Notes under the pieces: generated by a model
Told to the model about the DNA's origin: nothing
Database searches by the model: none
Seen by the model: the letters and a program-made list of their open reading frames with translations, nothing else
Program-made: the position numbers and the translations under genes
DNA from: a virus
Virus record (IMG/VR): IMGVR_UViG_3300032236_000105
Span: 1-26,561 of that record
Direction: 5' to 3' (one strand)
Length of the DNA: 26,561 nucleotides
Shown: piece after piece, positions 15,625 through 22,648 of the stretch
Layout: each line of letters begins with the position of its first letter
Position numbering within the stretch: position 1 is the first letter of the stretch

Positions 15625-16579
15625 GTTTTGTCCTCGCCATTTGAATCTTAATCTTACTATTTGTTGCTGAGTGAAGTATACTTAGTAGCGTCGGAAGTCG
15701 CCCGTATTTTACTACAGCGTCATTAACGTCTTTTACATCCGGTCCCCAATCGGGCAAACTTACTTGAAATCCTAATTCCAAAGCCTGATCGCATATTGCT
15801 AATCCTGTCTTGTCTTGATCAGGCACAACAATGATAGTCTTATTTAGGTTTCTCAGTAAATCAACTTGTGTATCACCTATTGTGTTAGTAGTCAACGCAC
15901 ACCCATTGATACTCAGAGCATCAAATATGCCTTCTACTACGATACAGCAATGCCACTCTGGCTTCTGAAAGTCATAGCCAAAAAGATAACCAGACTGCTG
16001 TTCACTTATAAACTTCGGAGTGCGATTATCTAGATATCTGCTAGTGTTGCCTACAATCTTGTTATTGAAGGTAAAAGGTATGATAACCCTATTAGAGTTT
16101 CTACCCTCTTCATACGGAGTTACCATGTATGGATAATCAGCGTAGTTCAACCCACGTGCTGCTAGATAGTCAATGAACACCTTATGATCAGGATTATTCA
16201 CATCTATAAAATCAGCTTCTGGCAGAGGTACTTCGTCAAACTTGACCTTCTTCTTTTGCTTTATTACCCTAGTCAAATCTAGCAAGTCTTTATGTTGCAG
16301 ACTCTCTAGATTCCATTTGTTTACCTGACTCTCATCTATGCCAAGCCAATTCAACAGCATCTTGGTGTTGCTAGTAAGCTGTCTACCTAAGGTGAAGCCG
16401 CACTTGAAGTTACAGTTGAAGCAATGATAAGACCAGTTTTCTCCGTTTGATTTAACCCCGCCGCGCATACGCTTGTCTTGTTTATGTCCACGGTGATGGC
16501 AGCACGGAGCGTTGAAACTAGTCCAACCGCTACTAGTGTGCTTCTTCTTTCCCGGAATAATAGACAGGATGTCAAACAT
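15608..16579 (-). CDS. DNA primase, gp61-like
   Basis: An N-terminal zinc-binding part has Cys and His around residues 26-32 (CCHHRGH) paired with CFNC at 53-56. A TOPRIM catalytic domain follows: VVEGIFDALS with E216, VVPDQDKTG with D254 and D256, and DVKDVNDA near 281. Together these are the elements of a phage primase making RNA primers at the fork. The 323-residue length is close to T4 gp61 (342). It is first in a two-gene early unit with the gp41-like helicase, its natural partner. The ATG lies 6 bases after the -10 box, so the message should be leaderless. Confidence 0.9.
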   Translation of the reverse strand: MFDILSIIPGKKKHTSSGWTSFNAPCCHHRGHKQDKRMRGGVKSNGENWSYHCFNCNFKCGFTLGRQLTSNTKMLLNWLGIDESQVNKWNLESLQHKDLLDLTRVIKQKKKVKFDEVPLPEADFIDVNNPDHKVFIDYLAARGLNYADYPYMVTPYEEGRNSNRVIIPFTFNNKIVGNTSRYLDNRTPKFISEQQSGYLFGYDFQKPEWHCCIVVEGIFDALSINGCALTTNTIGDTQVDLLRNLNKTIIVVPDQDKTGLAICDQALELGFQVSLPDWGPDVKDVNDAVVKYGRLPTLLSILHSATNSKIKIQMARTKLDKRI

Positions 16580-16585
16580 AAATCT

Positions 16586-16613
16586 ACTATAACATACCTG
16601 ATATAAAAATCAA
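16586..16613 (-). promoter_or_regulatory. Sigma70-like promoter, leaderless primase gene
   Basis: Minus strand TTGATT (16608-16613), 16 bases, TATAGT (16586-16591), then 6 bases to the ATG at 16579, placing the expected transcription start on the A of ATG. Confidence 0.72.
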
Positions 16614-16626
16614 GTGTTACGGTGAA

Positions 16627-17331
16627 TTAACGGGACAAAATATTCGTGACGGCGCCGGCGTTGCTAGTGAAAGTCATACGCACGAAAGGATGATATCCTT
16701 TTACAACATAACCTACTGTTTCAGTCACGTTTGCTAGATCAATGTGAGCTTCAATTGGATACCAATCTACGTCTGGCTGACAGGAACCTTCAATTAATAC
16801 ATTACCGTAGTACTCATCATACTGAGCCTGAATAGTCAAGATAGGGTTATTAGTAGTATTGATTGGGCTTGTATGATATTCCACATACTGCCCGTTGCCG
16901 TAGTAATCTAGATTAGCTTGACTCAAGTTAGGGAAGGGCTGACCAGTTGGAATAGTTACAGTAGCAGAAGGTACGAAAGAAGGTAGGATCGAATTGACAA
17001 CGTTCATATCTCCTCGTGCACCTGCATTCTGATCTACGAACACAGGATAATCAAAATCACCTACTGGAATTTCAAGTGAATAGTGTGCTTTCTGTGGATC
17101 AATGTTTTCTATTTCAGCAGGACCTACGTTCAAAGTGGCAATTCCAGTGAGCGGAAGCTGCAAGTCTAGTGCTTTGTTCAATAGAACAGCAGAGCCATCA
17201 TAGCTAATAAGTCTAAACGTTATAACTTTACCAGTAATGTCTACTGGCTTCTGCTCCTGATTTAGGAACTGAAACTGAATCTGGTTGTCTACCCCTTTGT
17301 TTAAGGTCAACGTTTTAGCATATTGTGGCAT
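16627..17331 (-). CDS. Virion structural protein, baseplate-like N-terminus
   Basis: The N-terminal 100 residues (YAKTLTLNKGVDNQIQFQFL, then ITGKVITFRLIS and GIATLNVGP) resemble the BppU-type beta domain of baseplate and fibre-adaptor proteins. The C-terminal half has VLIEGSCQPDVDWYPIEAHI and VGYVVKGYHPFVRMTFTS, a jelly-roll-like pattern common in aquatic phage structural proteins. It is therefore probably a tail or baseplate accessory. An in-frame ATG at 17412 adds 27 residues without a good ribosome site; the ATG at 17331 has GAGGA six bases upstream and gives the conserved-looking opening MPQYAKTL, so it is preferred. A late promoter lies at 17439-17446. Confidence 0.72.
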   Translation of the reverse strand: MPQYAKTLTLNKGVDNQIQFQFLNQEQKPVDITGKVITFRLISYDGSAVLLNKALDLQLPLTGIATLNVGPAEIENIDPQKAHYSLEIPVGDFDYPVFVDQNAGARGDMNVVNSILPSFVPSATVTIPTGQPFPNLSQANLDYYGNGQYVEYHTSPINTTNNPILTIQAQYDEYYGNVLIEGSCQPDVDWYPIEAHIDLANVTETVGYVVKGYHPFVRMTFTSNAGAVTNILSR

Positions 17332-17438
17332 GTATATCCTCGGTGAATTACCTGAAAGGAGAACAACAATTTGACGCTGCGTGTAGATGAAAACTTGTGT
17401 ACTGTAAGCCATGCAATGTTGCTATCCCTATTGTCTTG

Positions 17439-17446
17439 TATTTATC
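17439..17446 (-). promoter_or_regulatory. Late promoter of the structural gene at 17331
   Basis: Minus strand GATAAATA, one mismatch to the T4 consensus, in the 103-base divergent gap. With the plus-strand motif at 17499-17506 it makes a second divergent late promoter pair, like that at 37-101. Confidence 0.65.
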
Positions 17447-17498
17447 ATCCTAGCACATCTTCAAGCCTAATATTAAATATTCAATTTGGTTTTCCAAA

Positions 17499-17506
17499 AC
17501 TAAATA
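17499..17506 (+). promoter_or_regulatory. Late promoter before the 125-residue gene
   Basis: Plus strand ACTAAATA ends 9 bases before the ATG at 17516. The downstream bases AAGATATG also follow the late motif before the neck gene at 107. Confidence 0.5.
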
Positions 17507-17515
17507 AACTAAGAT

Positions 17516-17893
17516 ATGAGCAACGAATTTTTTAGAAAACTTGGTGAGAATCACCCTTTCATTTCTATCTGTTCCTATGCCAGTCAAGACTATGTAGGTA
17601 TAATTCAAAACCGAGACGATCTAGTAACTACTATGTACGATTACGGTGCTATTGTCCCTGCTGATCTTAAGGCTAAGTTCTTAGAATTGGGGGAGGTATG
17701 GTGGTGGGAATCAAATAGAACCATTCCCATTAATTTGTTTCTAAAAGAAGAATGGGCTATATTTAAGCCCTTCATCAGAACTTTCAACAACAAGAGTCTA
17801 GATATACTTCACGGCCCAGTCGTTAGCATGACTGACTTCACTAAAAAGCGAACAAAGCGAAGATCAATTACTCTAGTTAAGCGGATGCCCTAG
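17516..17893 (+). CDS. Conserved phage protein, unknown function (125 residues)
   Basis: Recalled as a family of aquatic T4-like phages from the sequence SICSYASQDYVGIIQN near residue 17, FLELGEVWWWESNRTIPINLFLK in the middle, and the basic end KKRTKRRSITLVK. No catalytic motif is visible. It is the only plus-strand gene in a long minus-strand stretch, has its own late motif and no clear ribosome site. Its last 17 bases overlap the end of the deformylase gene on the other strand, so both coding sequences share those bases. Confidence 0.78.
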   Translation: MSNEFFRKLGENHPFISICSYASQDYVGIIQNRDDLVTTMYDYGAIVPADLKAKFLELGEVWWWESNRTIPINLFLKEEWAIFKPFIRTFNNKSLDILHGPVVSMTDFTKKRTKRRSITLVKRMP

Positions 17894-18386
17894 ACTTCTT
17901 CTTTAATTCTTTCTTACGCTTTTCTTTAGCCATCATCAGAGTTGTGTCTCCGACCCGTTGATCAAACGTAATTCCCATTAGATGATCCAGCTCATGCAAA
18001 AATACACGAGCTTCCATTCCAGACAACTCACGCTCAACAACAGTACCTTCTGTATTGTGGTATTGAACCACACAAGAAGCCGGACGCTTGACTTTCATAT
18101 ACAAGTCAGGGAATGAAAGACACCCCTCAAGATCAGTCAATCTATCTTCTGATAGCGATACGATCATAGGATTGATGCAAGCTACAAACTTAGTAAAGTT
18201 CCCCATAGTGAAGATGCGCTTCTTGATGCCAACCTGTGGTGCAGCAAGGCCAACTCCACCGTTAGCAGTCATAAATTTTGCCATCTCTGTGATGAGTTCA
18301 GTTGGGTCTCCGTCAATCTCAAAGTCCCATGGTGTTGTCACTTCTAGTAATTGCGGGTCGTTCTCTTTGAGTAGTGCTAAGTTCAT
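17877..18386 (-). CDS. def: Peptide deformylase
   Basis: All three deformylase motifs are present: GVGLAAPQVG (44-53), EGCLS (87-91, metal ligand C89) and HELDH (131-135, ligands H131 and H135, catalytic E132). The enzyme removes the formyl group from N-terminal methionine of new proteins in the cytoplasm. The 169-residue length is like bacterial Def; the C-terminus ends in a lysine-rich tail. Phage deformylases are known in aquatic T4-like phages, where they may speed processing of phage or host photosystem or other proteins. Last gene of the 23278-17877 operon, joined to the preceding gene by an ATGA overlap, with AAGGAA five bases before the ATG. Confidence 0.95.
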   Translation of the reverse strand: MNLALLKENDPQLLEVTTPWDFEIDGDPTELITEMAKFMTANGGVGLAAPQVGIKKRIFTMGNFTKFVACINPMIVSLSEDRLTDLEGCLSFPDLYMKVKRPASCVVQYHNTEGTVVERELSGMEARVFLHELDHLMGITFDQRVGDTTLMMAKEKRKKELKKKSRASA

Positions 18387-18955
18387 GTTTGTTCCTTCAA
18401 TAGATTCATGTGTACAACAACCAACTGTGCATAAGCTACTGCGTGACTACGCTTGAAGCTATAACCAGATTGATCTTTGTCCCAAACAGACTCATTAATT
18501 TCTTTCCACTTCTTCCCTAGCAAATGTCTCTTAGCAGGGCGAATCACTGCGAGGAACATAGCAAGGCGAGGGATACTATCAATAGGTTCAGGCATTCTAC
18601 GCATTAGATCATACGAGTTGCCCAAGTGAATGAGTTGTTCTACGGTAGCTTTATCTTTCAGCATAGACCAATCTGGGTCCTGCATTAGCTGAATGAGATG
18701 CACTTCGTCTCGTACCTGATTGTAGACATGCACATTCAGCAAGTCTAGCTTGAAGTACCCTCTATCCTCTGCTTCTCCGTAGTGCAGCGAAGACATATCG
18801 TGAATGGGATCGTATGGAATATCAGTGATATAGACGCCTGTTGGATGCTTGCGAATAGGATTGACATTACGCATTGACGCAGGAATATGCTTGATGACCG
18901 CTAACAGTTTGTCGCGGTCACCCAAATCAATATCTACATCAGCATCAAGATTCAT
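18383..18955 (-). CDS. Miniature DnaE (Pol III alpha)-like protein
   Basis: In only 190 residues it keeps short segments in the same order as the catalytic subunit of bacterial DNA polymerase III. ADVDIDLGDRD (5-14) resembles the PDFDxDF active-site motif. RGYFKLDLLN (65-74) resembles the KFDFLGL motif with K69 and D71. YSFKRSHAVAYA (165-176) resembles FNKSHAxAYA. Full DnaE has over 1100 residues, and the fingers, thumb and PHP parts are absent, so polymerase activity alone seems unlikely. Similar small proteins occur in other phages, and their function is unknown to me. It starts right after the stop of the 97-residue gene (TAAATG) and lies two genes downstream of a DexA-like exonuclease in an early operon. 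The resemblance is by motif, not by alignment. Confidence 0.65.
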   Translation of the reverse strand: MNLDADVDIDLGDRDKLLAVIKHIPASMRNVNPIRKHPTGVYITDIPYDPIHDMSSLHYGEAEDRGYFKLDLLNVHVYNQVRDEVHLIQLMQDPDWSMLKDKATVEQLIHLGNSYDLMRRMPEPIDSIPRLAMFLAVIRPAKRHLLGKKWKEINESVWDKDQSGYSFKRSHAVAYAQLVVVHMNLLKEQT

Positions 18956-19249
18956 TTACATCCATTTCAGTAGAAAGAAAGTATACAACTTTTCATCCAC
19001 GATGTCATACTTATCGGTTATTTTTCCTTCGTCAGTACGAATTTTAATACCGTATTTAGATTCAACGTATTCACCGAACTTATCGGGATCCAATGGCAAG
19101 ATTGTAGTAGACTCCTGAAGTGATGAGTCTAAATATTCCATACGAATTTTCTTCAATGCACCCCAATAGTCCCAACGCTTCTTACGAAAGTCAATCTCAG
19201 GGTCATCTGGATCGTAGTCCTCAAAGCCATTGCCAAGTGGAACTTTCAT
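18956..19249 (-). CDS. Conserved phage protein, unknown function (97 residues)
   Basis: An acidic small protein with FGEYVESKYGIKIRTDEG and YDIVDEKLYTFFLLKWM at the end, a pattern I recall from short proteins beside exonuclease genes in phages. No catalytic motif. It overlaps the exonuclease stop as ATGA and directly abuts the DnaE-like start, so the three genes are probably translated together. Confidence 0.75.
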   Translation of the reverse strand: MKVPLGNGFEDYDPDDPEIDFRKKRWDYWGALKKIRMEYLDSSLQESTTILPLDPDKFGEYVESKYGIKIRTDEGKITDKYDIVDEKLYTFFLLKWM

Positions 19250-19800
19250 CGTAGATGTGTGAAACCAGCCGAGATGAGTTTCTGATAAGCCTTCTGCACA
19301 ACGACAGCCTGACGCTCTGCGTCTTCAAGTGCTTTGTGCGAAGTTACATGACCGCCGTCTTTCAACGAGACACCTGCAATTTCGTAGATCGTGCGACAGT
19401 CGCGGATGTTCCAAAAAGGCCAGGGGTTCTTGATTTCCAGTTCACGGAAAGCATTTTCAGCAACCATGATATCAAAGACAGAACCGTTGCTCCAAATCTT
19501 ATCAGCACGATTCCAGCAGAACTTATAAAGCTGCTCCATGCAATCCTTGTAAGGGATACGATTCTGATCGCCCATTGCTTCTTCAATAGCTTCGGGATTC
19601 TGTTCGCTCCACCAACGAAGCGTATCATCGCTGATGCTACGACCGTATACATCAGTCTGCTCATCCATCGTAGGACGAAGTTCAATGCGGTCAATCATAC
19701 CCACACCTCGTGGATCAAATAGAACTGCACCAATTGTGAGGATCACAGTTGACGGTGTAGTGTCAAGTGTTTCCATATCGATCATTACGTGACTACTCAT
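19246..19800 (-). CDS. DexA-like 3'-5' exonuclease (DEDDh)
   Basis: The motifs of a DnaQ-fold exonuclease are visible: IDMET (D8 and E10), a middle SNGSVFDIMVAENAF with D110, and SHKALEDAERQA with H155 and D160, the DEDDh set. STVILTIGAVLFDP, LRWWSEQNPEA and FWNIRDCRTI match T4 DexA and the Rv2179c-like family. The 184-residue length is a little shorter than DexA (227). Role: removing nucleotides from 3' ends of DNA or RNA, perhaps recycling host nucleic acid. It overlaps the oxygenase gene by 8 bases and is preceded by GGAG five bases before the ATG. Confidence 0.85.
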   Translation of the reverse strand: MSSHVMIDMETLDTTPSTVILTIGAVLFDPRGVGMIDRIELRPTMDEQTDVYGRSISDDTLRWWSEQNPEAIEEAMGDQNRIPYKDCMEQLYKFCWNRADKIWSNGSVFDIMVAENAFRELEIKNPWPFWNIRDCRTIYEIAGVSLKDGGHVTSHKALEDAERQAVVVQKAYQKLISAGFTHLR

Positions 19801-20488
19801 TAGAACTCCATACGTTATCTATATCTTTAACTTCACTGACTATATCACCATCTAGGTAATTAAGCAATAGTGCAGGGCGCGGATTGGGTAAATGATTGGG
19901 CATACTGCTATGCAATATTCTACAGTTGTACAGCAGCACACTACCTTTAGGCATGGTTAGCTGTTCATAAAAGTCCCAAAAATACTTATTGTATGCACCA
20001 TTGTAGCACATATCAATATCCCAGTCGGGTTCATGACTGTTGGGCACAAAACCAGTAGAACCCATTTCAGGTGTCGTGTCTTGTAATGCAACGATGCACT
20101 GTACACCTAATAATCTAGTATCCGTGTTCCATTGTTTGAATCTATGCGGGGTGTCAACGTGAGGATTAACCAACTTACTATCTCCGTTGATAGTCACAAT
20201 ATCACTATAATAGAATTGCGCGTTGTTTAGTTCTTCGTTCACCTTCGGGAATAAGATATTATTGATTGCTTTGACTTCAAACCAATCCATGACTGACTGG
20301 CTCCACCAAATACTGATTTCATTATCTAAATGATAAATGTCGCCATGCTCTGCGTATACTTTACCCGAGTCTACTGCCCGAATTGGATAGAGCTTATGTA
20401 ATTTAGAATTGATGCTGTCTATTAGGTTAGTAGGAATCACATTCTCAAGAAAGATGTATCCTTCGCCTTCAGTAAGTTCTTTACTCAC
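19793..20488 (-). CDS. 2-oxoglutarate/Fe(II) oxygenase, PhyH-like
   Basis: The iron site HxD...H is present: NPHVD with H110 and D112, and RILHSS with H193, followed by R204, positioned to bind 2-oxoglutarate. The overall plan (EGYIFLENVIP start, VALQDTTPEMGSTGFVPNSH, PKGSVLLYNCRILH) is that of the phytanoyl-CoA dioxygenase superfamily. The substrate is unknown; such enzymes are frequent in aquatic phages and could modify a base, a protein or a sugar. Starts with GTG, with GGAAG five bases upstream, and overlaps both neighbours by 8 bases. Confidence 0.85.
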   Translation of the reverse strand: MSKELTEGEGYIFLENVIPTNLIDSINSKLHKLYPIRAVDSGKVYAEHGDIYHLDNEISIWWSQSVMDWFEVKAINNILFPKVNEELNNAQFYYSDIVTINGDSKLVNPHVDTPHRFKQWNTDTRLLGVQCIVALQDTTPEMGSTGFVPNSHEPDWDIDMCYNGAYNKYFWDFYEQLTMPKGSVLLYNCRILHSSMPNHLPNPRPALLLNYLDGDIVSEVKDIDNVWSSNE

Positions 20489-20762
20489 ATAGCTTCCAAT
20501 GCACGTAAGTCTTTTCGTCTAGTACAATATATCCAGACACTTTGAACCAGTTACCAAGGTATTTTGGTTCCTTATATCGTTCACGACACCACTTCTCTAG
20601 TTCACCGGGACCGTAGCGGTCTGAACCAATAGGAATACGAATGAAAATCCTATCTTCCCATTCGTGTCCAACTTGAATCTTCTTCTTGATCTTCTGAACT
20701 TGTGGCACTACGTCAATAATTTCTTCTTGATAGGGCACTAGCCCCATAGCAGCCTGAACCAT
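20481..20762 (-). CDS. Hypothetical operon protein (93 residues)
   Basis: Not recognised. Contains a charged middle (QKIKKKIQVGHEWEDRIFIRIP) and an aromatic end (WFKVSGYIVLDEKTYVHWKLCE), looking like a small alpha/beta fold with no catalytic motif. AAGGA lies six bases before the ATG, supporting this start even though it overlaps the upstream gene by 25 bases. Confidence 0.68.
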   Translation of the reverse strand: MVQAAMGLVPYQEEIIDVVPQVQKIKKKIQVGHEWEDRIFIRIPIGSDRYGPGELEKWCRERYKEPKYLGNWFKVSGYIVLDEKTYVHWKLCE

Positions 20763-20977
20763 ATAAAATCCTTTTCGTATCTAAACTTGTAGTGTAGATC
20801 ATTGCCACTGTAATACCATCTACAATGATACTCACATTTGCCTATATTGTCTCGTATCCAGTTGACAATCTCTGCATGTCGTTTGATAGTCTTAGCCGGA
20901 TCAGGTTCGTAAATATGAACCTCATACCAACCCGGCTTAGTTAATTCCCAACCGTTCTTTGAGTCATAGTGATTCAT
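20738..20977 (-). CDS. Hypothetical operon protein (79 residues)
   Basis: Not recognised. Rich in Tyr, Trp and His (KPGWYEVHIYEPD, CEYHCRWYYSGNDLHYKFRYEKDFIWF), a composition like small nucleic-acid or protein binding folds, but no motif. Its C-terminal pattern of aromatic residues resembles the neighbour at 20481, so the two could be diverged copies; this is weak. Start and upstream stop overlap as TAATG. Confidence 0.66.
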   Translation of the reverse strand: MNHYDSKNGWELTKPGWYEVHIYEPDPAKTIKRHAEIVNWIRDNIGKCEYHCRWYYSGNDLHYKFRYEKDFIWFRLLWG

Positions 20978-21678
20978 TAATATCCAGCTTGTTTTAGCAA
21001 CTCTTTAACTTGTTTGACAACATTTACATCACGCTTGAACTTGATAGCCCACTGTTCTGGATTGATGTAGTCTAGAATTATCTTCTGCTGTGACTCGTCT
21101 AAGTCTTCAATCAACTTGATTCCGCTCTCACTATGATACAACATCCAAGGGCTGATCTTACCTGCGGTGATTAAATATACCAAACGATTTCTGTTTGCAT
21201 AACGCAGACAGTCTTTTGTTTCAATGCCTGCTGCCTTTGCAAGTTCAATTGTGTTCTCAATACTACGAGCAACAGCATCCATTGGATCTTCATCCTTTAG
21301 ATGCTGAATGAGAAACTTGGTGTAGTTCGTATCACTACACCAGCTATCAATCTTCACGTTGTTCTTAAGCAACCAGTCAGCATAGCGATTGACATTCAAA
21401 CAATGAATGTTCACACAGTAATGTCCGAACTTGACGAACGCAATGTAATACGCTGACTTGCTAAAGTCAAGGTATGTCTTCTGCTTTTTAGTTGCAGTAT
21501 TCTTTGCGTAGAAGCGAAGCCATGACTGAAAGCCGATGCGGTTACCTGGCAAATCTTTATCTTGCCAGCGGCGCTTGTTCTCGCACAGATGCTTCATCAT
21601 GGTTGTCTCACGCTGAAACGATCTGTTGCAAAACTCGCAACTAAATTCTGAGGGCTTAATTGCCCCAGTCTTCTTCAT
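20977..21678 (-). CDS. Zinc-finger phage protein, conserved, unknown function
   Basis: The N-terminus has a single C2HC-type finger, C14, C17, H30 and C32 (CEFCNRSFQRETTMMKHLC). A helical body follows with YYIAFVKFGHYC near residue 76, DSWCSDTNYTKFLIQHLKDEDPMDAVARS, YANRNRLVYLITAGKISPWMLYHSESG, and QWAIKFKRD. I recall this architecture from aquatic T4-like phages, where some annotations link it to baseplate-hub genes, but no function is established that I know of. A GTG at 21711 would add 11 residues and enlarge the overlap with the upstream gene to 56 bases; the ATG at 21678 is preferred. Confidence 0.75.
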   Translation of the reverse strand: MKKTGAIKPSEFSCEFCNRSFQRETTMMKHLCENKRRWQDKDLPGNRIGFQSWLRFYAKNTATKKQKTYLDFSKSAYYIAFVKFGHYCVNIHCLNVNRYADWLLKNNVKIDSWCSDTNYTKFLIQHLKDEDPMDAVARSIENTIELAKAAGIETKDCLRYANRNRLVYLITAGKISPWMLYHSESGIKLIEDLDESQQKIILDYINPEQWAIKFKRDVNVVKQVKELLKQAGY

Positions 21679-22243
21679 ACTGTCTAATATCTTCGTCTGT
21701 AGTAAGGTCACTTAACAACTCAATCTCATCAAATTTTAACTCGGGAAACTTCTTAGCAAGATACATCTTTTTCTTGTGATTGTCAATGAACACTTCACTG
21801 AGAAGGGTTATATCACCGTCGTTAGTTTTAGGATATACCTTCTTGAAGTATTCCTTGATTTCTTTCTGCTTCGGACTATCAAGCAAACGAGAAACACGTT
21901 CACGGATATGCGGGATCCACTGATGAAACTGCTTACCAATACCTGGACTTGCAGCGCATAGCATCAGCCATTGTAGCTTGGGATGCTTCTGCACGTTTTC
22001 ATTAAACAGATACTTATTAGCGTGGTACTCAGTGCTTTGAAGATAGTATGACTGAACGTCCGAACTAGCTTTCACCGCACTGATCCAATGCAACATCATG
22101 AACGGCACAAACTTCTTCTGCTGTTCAGGAGTCAATCTATCATAGTACGAGTAGTCTTTCTTGTCTATAGCCGTTAGGGCGTCAAACAAGTCAAAGTCTT
22201 GACCTGTGAACTTTTCGTCTGCTGATAGTTTCTCTTTAGCCAT
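21656..22243 (-). CDS. Possible clamp-loader small subunit, gp62-like
   Basis: A helical 195-residue protein. Its segments DALTAIDKKDYSYYDRL, KKFVPFMMLHWIS, HPKLQWLMLCAASPGIGKQFHQWI can be laid beside T4 gp62 (187 residues) with similar order, spacing and length: an N-terminal helix, a YSKFMVENALS-like stretch, then the loop before a GKxxxxW segment. If so it joins gp44 in loading the sliding clamp at the fork. The match is by eye, and the downstream zinc-finger gene gives no direct support; a different phage-specific protein remains possible. Confidence 0.5.
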   Translation of the reverse strand: MAKEKLSADEKFTGQDFDLFDALTAIDKKDYSYYDRLTPEQQKKFVPFMMLHWISAVKASSDVQSYYLQSTEYHANKYLFNENVQKHPKLQWLMLCAASPGIGKQFHQWIPHIRERVSRLLDSPKQKEIKEYFKKVYPKTNDGDITLLSEVFIDNHKKKMYLAKKFPELKFDEIELLSDLTTDEDIRQYEEDWGN

Positions 22244-22647
22244 TAAGAGCGCAACGCTTCCAAAGTGATAAGGTGTTCAACAGTCTTGCCCAACTCATTC
22301 AAGTCAGTAATGATAGTGAGACTAGGACCGTCATTATCTTTATAGCGTTCTTGTTTGGAATGTTCAATGATCCATCCACCCGAAGCAGGATAGATAGCGA
22401 ATCGCACACTTGACTTCGGCGTAGGAGTATCAGCATCTCGTACTGCTACCAATTCTGTGCTATTGCGACTCTTTTCCCATGCTTCACGAGACCACTGTGC
22501 AAACTTTCTCTTAAACCATCCCATCTTCTTTTCCTTCTTTATATTACCTGTAAAACTATCTACATTAATTCTAAACACACCATTGCTGGGTGCAGCACTA
22601 GCCATAGTTCTAGCATATGATGCTTGACCGATACTTCCGTTAGACAT
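22243..22647 (-). CDS. Conserved phage protein, unknown function (134 residues)
   Basis: A disordered N-terminus is followed by GWFKRKFAQWSREAWEKSR near residue 43, an amphipathic basic-aromatic helix, then a beta-rich part (SVRFAIYPASGGWIIEHSKQERYK) and a closing helix ELGKTVEHLITLEALRS. I recall this combination in small proteins of aquatic T4-like phages; function unknown. The ATG is separated by a single base from the stop of the 38-residue gene, and its stop overlaps the next ATG (TAATG). Confidence 0.75.
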   Translation of the reverse strand: MSNGSIGQASYARTMASAAPSNGVFRINVDSFTGNIKKEKKMGWFKRKFAQWSREAWEKSRNSTELVAVRDADTPTPKSSVRFAIYPASGGWIIEHSKQERYKDNDGPSLTIITDLNELGKTVEHLITLEALRS

Positions 22648-22648
22648 A

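Noticed and set aside
17332-17412. 27-residue N-terminal extension of the structural gene at 17331
   Set aside because: Has an ATG at 17412 but no good ribosome site; the extension has no virion-type pattern, while ATG 17331 has GAGGA at the right distance.
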